A stretch of DNA of 64,000 nt, from the NCBI GenBank assembly GCA_963277665.1, contig OY728128.1, positions 1,861,996,988 through 1,862,060,987 on the forward strand, in the 5' to 3' direction. The notes under the pieces were generated by a model. The model searched no databases. It was not told where the DNA came from and saw nothing but the letters and a program-made list of their open reading frames with translations. The number at the start of each line of letters is the position of its first letter. The stretch's first letter is position 1. Source of the stretch: Viscum album. Its lineage: Eukaryota > Streptophyta > Magnoliopsida > Santalales > Viscaceae. The translations under genes and the position numbers were made by a program. Of the stretch, positions 46,026 to 59,100 are shown one piece after another.

Positions 46026-48981
46026 ACTGTAACGCCCCAACCCTTGTTACCTAGAGTCAGTGCATTATTACTTAACATTGGGATGTTCACAAGGTGATCA
46101 TGTCTCAAAAGACTGATCAGTTTAGTATTATTGGAAACAAGATTCATACATATGTTCAACTTTACAGCTTTAAGAGAAATACAACAAAAATATATTTCAT
46201 TAGAAGCATCCAAACGTCTTAGATTATGCATGCAGGTCACTCATAAATAACTTCTTCATATCCTGGGAAAATGAAACATTAGAAAGGGGTGAGCTCAAAC
46301 ACTCAGTGAGGGTAACTAATACGGCGGAAAATGACATAAATAATAAGTATGGTAAATAATTTAAAACCACATGCCTTTACCAATAATAAACATGAATTCT
46401 TTTATGGAAAGATTATGAGATGAGTAAATAATGCCCTAATAAAACATAATCATGGGTATTCTACTAGTCGAATTACTACATGAACCATCAATACTATTTC
46501 CATAATGAGGGAATGTATAATTCCGGACATTCTGAAATATTTTGTCAAGGCCTCAGCCAAGACATCTAAAATGATTAAGGCCTCGGACAAAAACATAAAT
46601 CAAATTGGGAGAGGGCCTCAGCCAATTCCACGTCTAGTTGTCTCATGAGACCTACTAATTCATTGAGGAGATATAGTGGGATCCACCCATCACTTAATAT
46701 GTCCAATACATTCCTCATATGAAAATATTTAAACATATCATAAACATTCGTATTAAAACTAGAATACAAAATGTCAATACTTTAACCACAAGCAATGAAT
46801 GGTATAAAAATAGCACATCTGCAGTAAAACATATCACAAAAACATCAATATAATATGGATATTTTGTATCATAATATATCATCTTCAAATAGACTTAAAT
46901 TCCATCAATGGATGTTGACATAGATGAAATCAAACCCTTTTTTAGAGTCATATCTCTTTATATTTTGAAATCATTTAAGAGTCACAGAATGAAAATATTT
47001 ATTTTGAAAACATTATTATAAAATTTTAAGGGAAGCATTAATGATGTTATAATAGAGGAAAATATCCACACCCTCCGTATAAGTTAAAAAACATTCTTAC
47101 CTTAAATTTGTTGAAAAGGTCAAAAAGTACCTTTTTGGAAAATGACAGAAAGATTCCATTATAATCTTCTTATAAAAAGTCAAACAAGGTTATAAATGAC
47201 TTTAACCCATATTCTATAAAATAGTATGTATGTTTTGAAATACATTTTTAAGAAACATGGATGTGGATGATAAAGAGGTCCAAGTAGATAATTACGTATA
47301 AACATCTGAGATAAAGAAGAGATTACAAAATTAAACCTTACCTTGTAATTTTCCTTGGTTTATGGTTGGTTAAACTCCTTTATAATGGTGAAATAATTGT
47401 TATTGAATTATACAATAATCATTTATATTAATATGATATCATATATGATCTTTTAACATCACTTTGTTAATAAAATCTTTGTATTATCGCCGTTTTCGAT
47501 GTTCACTTTCTTGTTTTCTTTTATATAAGTCATGTTTGTTATGGATAGGTTGTATCATACTCATATCCAAAATTATATTAGGTCCTTAAATATTATTTTT
47601 AATCATCCAATAAAATTTAGTCTTGAATGGATATGATGGGGAATGAATCTCATCGCGTTCGTGGAGAGGGTAATCCGTACGTACGCACGAGCGACAATAT
47701 CATTAGTATGATATTAAAATAATATATAATAGGATGGTATATCATATATACAGAATAATTATAGTGTTATATTTATTATATACATGAATTATAAATCATT
47801 ATTATACCCATATAAATAATAGTATATTGAATAACAATTACACCACAATGTGGAGACGGTAGGCCGTACGTATGCACGTATGGTGACATGTCATTCAAGG
47901 GATGGATAGAATAATGGATTTGTTTGTTCCATAATTATAATAAAATAATAGTATATAGAAGGTACTGGAGTTATTATATTAGAATGGAAATAACAAGGAA
48001 TGAATATGTTGAAGAAGAAATGAACTTTAAAGAGGGTGGTGAAAAAGTTACCTGTTCTTCGTGTTCTTCCTTTTGATTTGATCAAAAGGGCTCCTTAGGT
48101 TGGGTTTATGATCAAAATAATTCCTCTAGGATTAATATAGGGAATTTGGGAGGATATTTGGGTAGGTATTGGCTGAGAACAATTTCGTTTAAGGTGTGAA
48201 TTAATGAGATGGGGGAGTGCCCTTTTATAAGAGGGGTGAGGGGCACCTTTGGAAAAGCTAGAAATATTATTTTATAATAAATTCATATTCGGTTTCTAAT
48301 GGCTCAAAAGTATATTATTTAAAGTTTAAGGTGGGTATAGGTCTAAAACCACTCAAAAAATAGGGTTTAGACAGTTCTGGGTCACTATATTAACCTTATC
48401 TTTTAGTTTTAACTCTTAGTTAATTATTTTGACATTTACCATGTCACTTTGTATTTTTATATTATATAGTTAATCAACTAACTATATACATACAAGATAC
48501 CCCCAAGTGGTCCATTAATGATGTACATATCATTATATAAGTCTCTTGGACGATCCTTATATTTTTATTAATTAAATATCAATTAATAATATAATATTTG
48601 TTTTAAAAACTCATTTATGCCAATTTTGACACTATTCAATAATTGATTTTTGTTAAAGTGTTAAAAACATTATTAATTCAAAAAATATTCATTTAAGAAA
48701 TACTATAATGTAATATTAACCAATAAAATTCATGTATGTCATCAAAACATTCAAATTATATTTATTTTAACATTTATAATACCAATTATTTGATTTTTTT
48801 TCATTAATAATGAAAATACTGCATCATTATTGTATCTTAAATAATATTAATTATTAAATGTCAAAAAATTATAAATAAAATACCATTGTGTAGGAAATAT
48901 CTATAGATTTCTAAAGAATATTTATAAAAAGAAAATCCAACATATATAGCCTTATGTAAAAATTGTTTTTCTAAATGATAT

Positions 48982-48991
48982 ATGCTAATGT
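48982..48991 (+). other. SINE target-site duplication, left copy
   Basis: ATGCTAATGT; the right copy at 49395-49404 is ATGCTTATGT. The other C LTR shows the single empty site near 40165 (ATATGTTTATGTC). Confidence 0.75.
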
Positions 48992-49394
48992 AATTTTTTT
49001 AAAGGTTGGGCCTGAAGCATCAATTTATTATTTGAAAGCAAAGACCTCTTTAGACTGGTTAGAGGGAGACCCATTACATAGCCCGAAGGCCAAAGTCCAA
49101 GTGGCCTAAATAAAAGGCTTGAATGCCCATTTTTTTGCCCAAAGGACCCCTCGGTGAAAAGTACTTCTACAGTACCTGCGCTGCTACAGTAACTGCTTCA
49201 GTACTGCCACCGCTACAGTATCTACTATAGTCCCTCCAATGCTACAGTCTGCCACTGCTAGAGTGCTTCCACTGCAATAGTACCTACTACAGCACTTCTA
49301 CAGTGCCTGGGAAATTCTCCCCTACCCGGATTCGATCCTGGGTCTTTTGGATGCCAAGCAGGAGCCTGTACCACTAGGGTACAGGCTCGTTGGC
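48992..49394 (-). mobile_element. tRNA-derived SINE, about 403 bp
   Basis: On the minus strand the head carries an A-box-like TAGTGGTACAGGC (49376-49364) and a B-box GGATCGAATCC (49338-49328), spaced as in a tRNA-type RNA polymerase III promoter. The body has several CTACAG-type repeats, and the 3' end is an A-run (TTTAAAAAAATT on the minus strand, the T-run at 48994-49000 on the plus). It is absent from the sister LTR and flanked by a 10-bp duplication with one mismatch. It encodes no protein and would rely on LINE machinery. Confidence 0.85.
49363..49389. repeat. Perfect hairpin at the SINE head
   Basis: GAGCCTGTACC, ACTAG, GGTACAGGCTC: an 11-bp perfect stem with a 5-base loop, overlapping the A box. 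In RNA it would fold the first bases of the SINE transcript in a way different from a tRNA cloverleaf. Confidence 0.75.
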
Positions 49395-49404
49395 ATGCTT
49401 ATGT
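49395..49404 (+). other. SINE target-site duplication, right copy
   Basis: ATGCTTATGT, one mismatch to 48982-48991. Confidence 0.75.
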
Positions 49405-50229
49405 CATTTTTGTATTTATTTTTACTTAATTAATATAAACTGTCCTTATCACTTACAAGTGGATACATGAGGTCCCAATATCGACCCAAATATGACCATG
49501 GTTGGACATGTATCAACCAATAAGATTAAGATACATTTTAGGGTAATTTATTATTATTATAATTTTATTTTTTACCCTTATTTACCAGATTTACCTTTTA
49601 ACCATGGTAAATAAAATATTTACCAAAGTAATTATTCAAAATGTCTAACAATAAAAGTTGCCTATTTACACAATTTGAACATCCTGATTCCAAATATTGA
49701 ATCCATTTTTCAAAATTCAAAACACATAAGTGGCAGATATTAATTTAAAATTAATTCCTATTGTTCAAACAAAAATCGTGTTTTTAAGAGATAATAACTA
49801 TCAAAAGATTAACACTTGTTTATGTCCGGTTTAGTTGTGAAATTATATTCAATGACAAAAATTGTAATAAATGTTAAAAATATATTCAAAATTTACTTTA
49901 AAACCACTCAAATTAATAATTTATCACTATTAATTATTTTGATTAAAAAAGGTGTTTTTAAATAAAATATAGTAATTTTCACTTTTCATCAAAATATAAA
50001 AGTTATCCAAAAAGTACCAAAATTTCACCCTAGGATAATTTCAATATTATGAATCCAAAATTGAAGTCCATTTTGAAAGATAAAATGTATAAAATTTTAA
50101 AAAGTGGGTATTACTATTCATAACAGCTACTTTGATTGATCGTAGTGTGTTAGAATCTCGAAATTGCGTACAATACAAGTTTTTGTATTACTCAAAGGGA
50201 AACGTACCGTGGAAGCTTTGGGTGTTACA

Positions 50230-50234
50230 TTATC
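50230..50234 (+). other. Target-site duplication of element C, right copy
   Basis: TTATC, identical to 37206-37210. Confidence 0.85.
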
Positions 50235-51300
50235 CAAGAATTTTTAGTGTTTAGAAACTCTAGTATTTAACTTAGTGAGCACTATCTTATCGTAAATATA
50301 GTAGCCATTACCAGGATGGAATTTGAAATTATACTAGGTATGGACTAGCTCTCAAAGTATATTTCTAATATAAAATACAAAAGCAAGGAAATATCAGTAT
50401 TCTTTAATGGATAACCTAAAATTATCTTCCTAGGAGAGATATTTCAAATATATCTTTTCCTAAAAGAACCTTCTATATCCTTCATTATGGAGTTGACTGG
50501 TGAAGAAGAAGAAGGAAAAGGGGGTAAAAGGATATTAAATGTCCTCATCGCCCAAGAATACATTGATGTGTCTCATAATGAGTTTCCTAGACCTCCCCTC
50601 AAAATAGAGGGAGATTTCTCCATCGAACTCATACCTAGATCTCTTCTGATATTAAAGACCCTATATATGATGAAAAATGTGGAGCTAAAGGAATTATGGA
50701 AAAAACTACAATATACATTGTGGAAGGGGATTATCCACACAAGTGTGTCTCATTGGGGAGAACCTATTATCTTTTTCAAGAAGAAGGATTGATCAATGTG
50801 GTTATGAATTGATTATATAGAACTGAATGATATGATAGTGATGAAAAAATACCCACTTCTAAGAATTGATGACTTATTTGACCCACTCAAGGGGCTCAAT
50901 TCTTCACAAAGATTGATCTTCGATCAAGTTATCATCAATTGAGGGTTAAGAAAGAAGATATTAACAAAAACTACCTTCCGATAAAGATATGGTCATTATG
51001 ATTTTGTTTTAATGCCCTTCGGATTAACTAATCCACCTTCTATTTTTATAGACTTGATGTATAGAGTCCTTAAATAATTTATTGATAACATTGTGGTCGT
51101 TTTTATTGTAGATATTATGATATATTACAAAATTCATGAGGAGCATCAGGATCAAGAAAGGGTTATTTTTCAAACTCTAGGGAAGGATAGGCATTTTGGA
51201 AAGTTAATCAAATGTGAATATTGGATACAACAAGTATCATTCATGGGGACAAATTTAACCAATGATGGAACTACAATGGAAATGGATGTAGAGGAGTAGA
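50235..51300 (+). pseudogene. Element A protease end, linker and reverse transcriptase
   Basis: It continues the gene split by C. A broken FEIILGMD marks the protease end, then 50487-50792 is an open linker (FSIELIPRS, KELWKKL, SHWGEPIIFFKKKD) that matches the segment before RT. Next come [37 protein letters not shown] and VVFIVDIMIYY. The last is the catalytic box with V replacing the first of the two aspartates (FIDD to FIVD). KCEYWIQQVSFMG follows. Numerous stops make it non-functional. Confidence 0.8.
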
Positions 51301-53440
51301 TTTATCCTACATAAATTACTGAGATTCATTTTCTACTTATTTAAGTGGGATATTATAGGTGGTTTGTGAAAAAAAATTTCATGAAATTATAATCCATTAT
51401 CCAAGTTAACATGAAAAGGGGTCATGTTCATCTCGACAAAGGAGTGTGAGGAATGTTTCCATGATTTGAAGAAGTGATTGGTTACTACACATGTGCTATC
51501 TCTGCCCTCATGCGGAGAAGGATTTGTTATTTTTTTTCAAAGAATCTCTAAATGGGATTGGGTTCATCCTCATGAATAATGACAAAAACATTTCTTATGC
51601 ATCTGGATAGTTGAAAAATCATGAGAAAAACTATCATACACATGACCCAGAGTTGGATGTGGTCATTTTTGATCTAAAGATATAAGGACACTTTCTTTAT
51701 GTGGATATATGTGATACATTTATATACAATCAATGTTTTTAGTATATTTTCACACAAAAGGAATGGAACATGAGACAGAGGAGATGGTTGGAACTTCTCA
51801 AATACTATTATTGCTCAATTCATTTTCATCCCTAAAGAGAAAACGAAGTCACTGATTCCTTAATCATGAAAGACCTAGTTGTTCTGTCTATAATGAGGAT
51901 TCAAAGAGATATTTTGATCAATGAAGAAGTAAAGATGGACATGGTATTTACAAGGTAAGGGACATTCTCAAACGTCATTACTATAGATGATCAACAAAGT
52001 TTTGAAGGAAGATCCTTTGTTACAGAATAATTTTGAGGCTATGAAGGATGAGAAGTTTCATGAGTTAAATATTTATCAAGAAGTTGTAATGAAATCTAAT
52101 AAAAGACAATGTGTTCCATTTATTTTTTAAATAAAGACAGAGCGAATGAATGAAACTCATAGCTCTAAATTCTCTATACATCCTGGATGTACAAGAATTT
52201 ATGAAGACCGTTGTGATCCCTAATGTTGGGATAGTATGAAAAGGGAGATTTCTAAATATATTACAAGGTACCTGGTATGTTAGTAAGTGAAGACAGTGTG
52301 ACAACTTCTTATTGGTGTATTACAACCACTACCGATACCATCATGGAAGTGGGATAATATCACTATGGACATTGTTACTGATCTACTAAGAACTTCCAAA
52401 TGAAATAGTGGAAGATAGGTTATTGTGAACCGTCTCACCACGAAATCCCATTTCATCTCAATTCAAGTAGATTTACCTATTGATCTACATGCATTGATTT
52501 ACATGAAGGAAATGGTATGGTTTCATGGAGTTCTACTTTATATCATATCTGATTGTGATCCTAGGTTCACATCAAAATTCATTAGAATAATTTAACATGA
52601 TCTAAGTGCCAAATTGAATTTCAATATGGACTATCACCCCAATCTAATGGAAAATCTAGAAGAACTATACAGATACTCGAGGTCATGCTAATAACATGAT
52701 CTGTGGAATTTAATGTTTGATGGGATCAACATCTCCCCTTAGTTGAGTTCTCTAACAACAATAAATTCAACTCGAGCATTCAAATGACACCCATTGAATA
52801 TCTCTATGGGAAGGGATGTATAACTCATGCTTATTGGGATGAACCTGGTGTGAGAATGCTTCATGGGTATGATCTTGTGCAATAAATGAAAGAAAAAGTA
52901 CATGCCAACCAGCAACACATTATGGCTTCTCAGAGTCGGCAAAAGAGCTATGCCGGCAACACTCTATGAGACTTGGAGTTTGATGTTGGTGATAAATTAT
53001 TTCTTTGAATTTAACCTTGGAAGAGAGTCACGAGGATTGGGAAGAATGGGATTCCCATCCATAGGTACATTGGCCCTTGTGAAATACTTGATCACTTAGG
53101 AGTAGTGTCCTATCAGCTTTCACTTTATCCAAATCTAGCTCAAGTTAATGATGTCTTCCATGTGTCCCTTTTGAGGAAGTACGTACCTAACCCTTCACAT
53201 GTAATAAATACCATGGGGGTATAGGTGTAACATGACCTCTCTTATGAGGAGCATATAGTAGAGATCCTAGATCATAAATAAAAGTTTATATGCAACATGA
53301 CTACCAACATTGATAAGGCGTTGTGGAGAAACCACAAATGTAAGAAGCCACATGGGACCTAGTGGAGTCTAAGAGGCATAAGTAACAACAAATTTTCTTT
53401 TATGAGGGTACTAGATAAAATTTAGGTGATGAAAGTTCAT
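51301..53440 (+). pseudogene. Element A RNase H, integrase and chromodomain remnants
   Basis: RNase H traces include LPSCGEGFVIFF near 51510 and a decayed YNQCF-like stretch near 51730, then RQRRWLELLKYY near 51775. Integrase is strongly shifted but NDVFHVSLLRKYVPN near 53145 marks its C-terminal part. LSYEEHIVEILDHK follows near 53240, and LWRNHKC with EATWDLVESKRHK in the next frame near 53320-53385 marks a chromodomain. Order and strand agree with the upstream RT. It is more decayed than element C, in keeping with its greater age. Confidence 0.7.
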
Positions 53441-53453
53441 AATGGGGGAAGAA
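53441..53453 (+). other. Polypurine tract of element A
   Basis: AATGGGGGAAGAA directly precedes the 3' LTR, similar to AAGGGGGGAAGAT in D. Confidence 0.75.
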
Positions 53454-56108
53454 TTTAATGACCTAACGTTTTTTATAATATTTTTTTTTGATTTTTTGAG
53501 TTATTTTATTTTGTACTCAACAAAAATATATCCTCTAATGTATGAAGTGAGTATAATTAAAGTGGGACCATAAGGTTTTGACTGTTATATGAAAATTGTT
53601 CAATATGACCGTTAGAAAATATACTCTAATGTTATGATTATTGTTTATAAATACAATTGATGATGGTTAATACTGAAAGAGGTGTTGATGGCGTTATCCC
53701 GTAGAATCGGTTCAATCGAATCCCATATATTGGAGCATGGGAAGGAGGTTGCGTTACTAGGATTTTCTCTATATGAATCCCAAGTGGAGCATCCACTTTT
53801 GATGATTGAATGAAATCTCTTATGGGAGAAGTTCATGATGATAGAAATCACCACTTCGTAAATGTTGTCTGAGTCACCGCAAGATTCTATCACCATAACA
53901 CACCTTACACTAAAGTAATATGAGGTTGTTATAAGGGGATATGTAACGTGGCCTTAGTTTCTTTCTGGAATCCTTTTATATAAATAAAATTTCTACTTAT
54001 TATTATTGTAAAATTTTAGGACATCAAATGTCATAAAAATTTAGGTTGATTTTATAAAAGTTAAATATTATTGGTGAATTTTGGAAAAAGTTTAATTTTA
54101 AATATTTTTGTACACTTTAAAAAACTTATAAAGTGAAATTATTTTTTTAAAACATTATCTTCTACAGATGAGATCGGTAAGAAAATTAGAGTCTAATGAA
54201 ACTCAAATTAATTTATAGTTAATAGTAATGTATGAATAGTAATATTAAACTTATGAATAGTAATGTGACCAATGGAATAGTAACCTCACTTTGGAAAGTA
54301 TAAATAAAATTTAGGAATCTTGAATGGTGAAGTGATATAACAGTATAAGTAAATAACTGTTTTAGTAATTATTAGTTAAGTATTAATATTTTTTCATCTA
54401 AATAGTGTTATTACATAAAAATTATATATCTCATAATTAGAGAATTGTTTTCATAAGATGGAATTAATTTTTGGATGCAGTGGATCGATATAAGGTTGGG
54501 GTGAATTTATGAGATTTTTATTAAATGTATTGTTATTTGGTGAATAGTGAAAATACAGCTTTGAGTTTAAGTGTGTCAAATGACATCATTAATGATTTAA
54601 ACTTGATGTAATAATTCTGGTAGACATGTGAATAGTAATATATTGTATGAGGTGTCCCAAGTGGCCAATACCATGTGAAAATACCATGGGAAAGCCCATG
54701 GTTTTTCAAATACCACTATTGAGCTATCCCTTGGTAATTAATAAAATACTCCATCATATTTTTTATAAATACAAACCCATTCATTCATTAATGTCAATCA
54801 AAACTCCCCCTTATCAAGTATATAGTACTTTTACCTCCCGAGGAGTCCTCCCAATGTTCCCCCAAGCCCACCAAGGTCCCAACAATTGAGCTTTTGAAGT
54901 TACTCTTCAAGGTAATGGAACCTTTCTCCCTCATCTTTTAGTGATGAATTTATTTCTATTATGTCTTCTAGTTTCCATTTTATTATGTGGGGGTATGTTC
55001 TTCTATATCCTTAATGATGTAAATATTATTTCCAAATGATGATAGGAACTTTTCACTCTCATCAACTGATTTTTTTAATTTTTAAATGACTTTGTTATGC
55101 GACCGAATTTTCATAAAAGAAATAGAATATTCTCTTTTATTTCATATTTTATTTTCATGCAGTATGTCTTTAAAATATCCCCACAATGATCTTATTTCTA
55201 TATTATTCTATACATCTACTATAAAACTATTCATTTATATATGGGATACCATTGTCCCATATTTATTTATAATTTTCTAAAACCATGTTATATAGCTTTC
55301 ATGTTGTAGAATTTTCTTCTCCAAATATCTCTATTTTTTCACAGGATATTATTTTATTCTATTTATGTGAATAACCATACCTATTTAATTTTAATGGTTT
55401 CTAATCAAGAAAAAAATTTATATATTTTATTCTAGAATTGACATGTATATAATCCTCACTCATTTTCCACGGGTTATAAATGATATAATGATCTCATTTT
55501 TTTAAGCACATTTTCAAACCTCATGATTTTGATATGAAACCAATTTATTTTTCCCTATTTGAGTTATTTATGGAATGTATGATTATTATCTATGTGGATC
55601 ACATGAAAATAAATAAATAATAAAGGTGATCCATAATAGCGCTCTAATGGGTAAAGAATTTAATCTCTAGAGATGACAAGTTTCATGATACAGTTGTTAA
55701 TAACCTTGGTATTTTTTGATACACCTTGAGGATAAAACATGGTTATATGTTTATCGGTGTCTAAAATAAATGTTGTAGACAAATTTTTTTGTTATGTTTT
55801 ATGTTAATATTATCATCATATGGATCCTTATCTACATGTTCTTATTGATATCGCTCAAGTTCTCATGTTAACTGTTAGCTTTCATTACAGGTCCATCAGC
55901 TTACACTATACTTTGATGTATCTCTCTAGGATATGATATATATTAATTGTACTTAGGATAAAATTTTAATGATTATTTAAAGGCTATTAAAAAAAATTCA
56001 TTATGGTTTCATGTTTTATGTTCCTGATTTCCAAGAAACTAGACTTCAAATATCCTCTATTGGTAAACTTTAATTAAACATTATGTAATAAAATGGTAGG
56101 ATGCAATA
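53454..56108 (+). repeat. 3' LTR of element A
   Basis: It begins TTTAATGACC (TGTAACGACC in D) and ends GATGCAATA. It has the same 2655-bp length and the same order of signals as the 5' LTR: TATA 53646, micro-ORF 53688-53957, AATAAA 53983, TATA 54764, donor 54912, acceptor ending 55890. Confidence 0.85.
53688..53957 (+). pseudogene. LTR micro-ORF, A 3' LTR copy (broken)
   Basis: Same start, same terminal stop position and same 270-base length as the open D copies. It reads MALSRRIGSIESHI, HGKEVALLGFSL and WEKFMMIEITTS, with internal stops near the middle and after EITTS, and ends GYVTWP-stop. Retention of length despite several point mutations is notable. Confidence 0.6.
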
Positions 56109-56113
56109 GGATT
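56109..56113 (+). other. Target-site duplication of element A, right copy
   Basis: GGATT against GGATA at 10037-10041. Confidence 0.6.
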
Positions 56114-59100
56114 TAACAGTATAAAACTAATGTACACATGTGCATGACCATTTACACCTGGCCATGTAATCTAGATTTCCAATTCTCATGTATCCTCTTA
56201 GTTACACACTGATAACTTTTCACAAGTCACACTCTATGTGAAAGGATCACATGGAATGTGAAATTAAACTCTCTTTTGAAACACTGGCGTCGTAGATAGG
56301 GGTTCCACATGACATGTACATCTAGATTAAAAGGTGTATAATTTGGTATTTTTAGATCTCAATGCTTACAATTATGTTTCATCATGAATTTTTCCACTAC
56401 CATCATCTCCACGTAGGATCATTTATCAAGGTTTGTTCAATAATGATTTAACCAGAGAATAGAATTTTAGGCTTCAAAAACACCTAGAAAATACCCCAAT
56501 GTGACATCTGTAACTACACCCCTGAATCCAAAATTAACAAGAACCACGAATCCATTATGTTCTACCAATTATCTACCTCAACCATGTCCACACCTTGATC
56601 AAAACCTTGAACATGAACCACACATTCTGTACTAATTCGTTCCACCGAAGAGAAATAAAACAATGATAAAATACTATGAAACTGCAAATCAACAAGAAAA
56701 CAAATGACAATGGTGAACATTTAATGAAACAGAGGAAAAAATCCACAAGATGGGAGAAATGTACCATGGATAGTTTTTCATGTATCAAACCCTTTTCACA
56801 GATTTTTACGAACAAAGAGGGTTTAAATACTGAAGAAAAATATCCACTATATAGAAAAATATCATCAATGCATTATTTAATTATTTTCTATGAATTCATC
56901 TCTGTTCCATATGAGATAAAGAATGATATGGAAATCAATAAAAATATTAACTAGTTTTTGGTTTAATCATGTAGAATGAACTATTATTTGTTTTAGTCAT
57001 TTTATATATACATGAAATCCATTGGTGCACTATTCTAGATCTGAAATAATCTAATGTTGTCTTCTAATGATCCTATAATGGATCATGTTAATATATTACT
57101 ATATATCCACATTTTAGGTGGCTAAAAATTATAGATGAATAATTTTTTTAAAGGAATATATGGATTTCTATGTCAAATAAATTAAAATAACTAAATTATT
57201 TAATTTTTTTATTAATTCATTGGTCATGAATACTTTTTTAAAAAATTATGACTTCGAAAATGGTCATGTAACTCCTAGGGTAAATCCCACATTATGAAAT
57301 CTACAAAGATATTTGATTTCTAATATGAGACCCCATTTAATGATATTAAACTATTTCAGTAAAACATCATAAATGTGTAATAGATATATTAAATACATAT
57401 TGAAAAATAATTATATCCATATCGGGCTTCCTAATCTCACATCATCTCAACTCTTGGTTCTAAATAATCCATATAATATTCGAAATTAATAAATGGAAAA
57501 ATTAAAGTCATTAAATATTTGATACTGACACACATATAAGAAGTGTAGGTAATTATAAGTGTATTTAAAAGATGAAATGAGAGTAAGATATACAATGAAG
57601 GGTATAAAACATTGATTTCTAAGATAAGTTATCGTTCAATGATTGTGTGTAGACAACTGATATTGGCATATAATTGTCTATTATAAAATTTAGATCATAT
57701 ATGATATTATAGATTCCATTATTCATCAGATGAGATAGAGATCATGTAGATGAATGATCTGGGAGAATAACCTATTCCTAGAGCATTATATTTATGAAAG
57801 ATAACTAATTATGAGAGATATTCCATTTTCACATCCTTCTTGGTTACTGATTTCTAATCTTATTATGTGTAACTAAACATCATGGAGGATTTGGATTCAG
57901 ATGTTCTAAAATATATTTATCCATTGTACTTTTTTTAATACAGTTTTTCTATGAAATTCCCAGCTTGGTGTCCTTTTTATTCAATTATGTGTATTATTTC
58001 ACATTACCAAAGAACAAAAAATTGGAATAAGTGAAAAATTTTACACATTGTCATAACTAAATGACTAAAATAGAAAAGAAACATGAATCCATTATCCATA
58101 ATGAACAAAGTAATTATAATTGTTATAATAATATATTATTAATAAGGGGAGTTCACCGAGCTGTTGATGATCAATAAAATAAAGACACAATGAATATATA
58201 TTTTTTATCAATAAATAATTGTATTAATATGAGTATGATCAATCAATATAATTTTTGTCAATTCAAAACAATCAGAATACCCCAATTCTAGCAATTTAAA
58301 TTTCTCTCTCTCTTAATCATTTTTCACCACATCACACAACATCATAAATTTTTTCACTACAGAATTTCACATCACATCAACACCACAATAATGTTTTTCT
58401 CTAATTTTCAATTTTGAGTTTTAATTTTGGTCTAGTTACTCACATACATCATTGTATTCCATATGATATTCACAAAAATGATATCCATCATCTATTTCAT
58501 ATGTAGTTTGTAGGAGTGTATAAATAATTTTTTTTTACATTCAAAAGAATGACCATGGTGATGATGAATTTTTGGGTTCCCTATGCAGGGGAATGCATGT
58601 TTGAGAAACACAAAAAAAATCATCGTAAAATTATAAAAAAATTAAATTCAAAAAATATATATAAATCCCTACAATAAACAACATTAAATTTCAAAATACG
58701 TTCCCTGTTGTTTGTAGAAATATGTTTTTACTGAAGAATCATCAATATAATGGAATATAAGTGGGGCATGACAACAAAATGTCTGAAATATTTTTACAAT
58801 AATCCTCCCTAAATAAAAAAAATCAAGATGGATGATATGAATAAAAAATGATATCAACATATTAATGATAATCTTATCATAGATCACGTCTTTCATTTAT
58901 CACTGAGAGACATAGAATTATGGAATTTATGTTTCATACAGGATCATGTAATTTGTATTGCATAAGGTTTTATCCTTGTTATATGAACTATTAGATCATT
59001 TGGTCTCATCTCTCTATTATTCCATTGATCAATGTTATTTTTATATGGGATTCTTTAAAGTTCATTAGGAATTATAATAGTTATATCTAATTCCTACAAT

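Larger units (their letters stand above)
37211..50229 (-). mobile_element. Element C: decayed Tekay-like chromovirus, minus strand
   Basis: LTRs of 3787 bp (left, 3') and 4202 bp (right, 5'); subtracting the 413 bp added by the SINE and its duplication leaves 3789 bp, an excellent match. On the minus strand the order is 5' LTR, PBS, leader, gag, PR, RT, RNase H, IN, chromodomain, PPT, 3' LTR. Coding parts contain several stops and frameshifts but long readable pieces. It inserted into element A's protease region, flanked by TTATC. The C-terminal chromodomain-like segment and long LTRs fit the Tekay/Del lineage. Confidence 0.92.
46028..50229 (-). repeat. 5' LTR of element C, carrying a SINE
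   Basis: On the plus strand it runs from TGTAACGCCCC to GGTGTTACA. Collinear with the left LTR, with scattered substitutions and one large insertion (the SINE at 48992-49394 plus its duplication). It keeps the TATA box (48217-48230, minus) and the 189-bp repeat pair (47664, 47853). Confidence 0.9.
10042..56108 (+). mobile_element. Element A: old chromovirus (Ty3/gypsy, Tekay-like) hosting nested insertions
   Basis: Both LTRs measure 2655 bp. The element's own sequence is in three blocks: 10042-12955 (5' LTR, PBS, leader), 35733-37210 (leader, gag, protease start) and 50235-56108 (pol, PPT, 3' LTR). Removing insertions B and C restores a collinear gag-PR-RT-RNaseH-IN-chromodomain order on the plus strand, roughly 10 kb before insertions. 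All coding parts are broken by stops and frameshifts. The LTRs differ visibly along their whole length, so this is the oldest layer of the nest. The chromodomain-like end and long LTRs point to a Tekay/Del-type chromovirus; the lineage name is an inference. Confidence 0.85.

Noticed and set aside
49320..49394. A functional tRNA gene
   Set aside because: A and B boxes are present but no cloverleaf with anticodon arm and acceptor stem can be drawn; the segment is the head of a SINE with its own target duplication.
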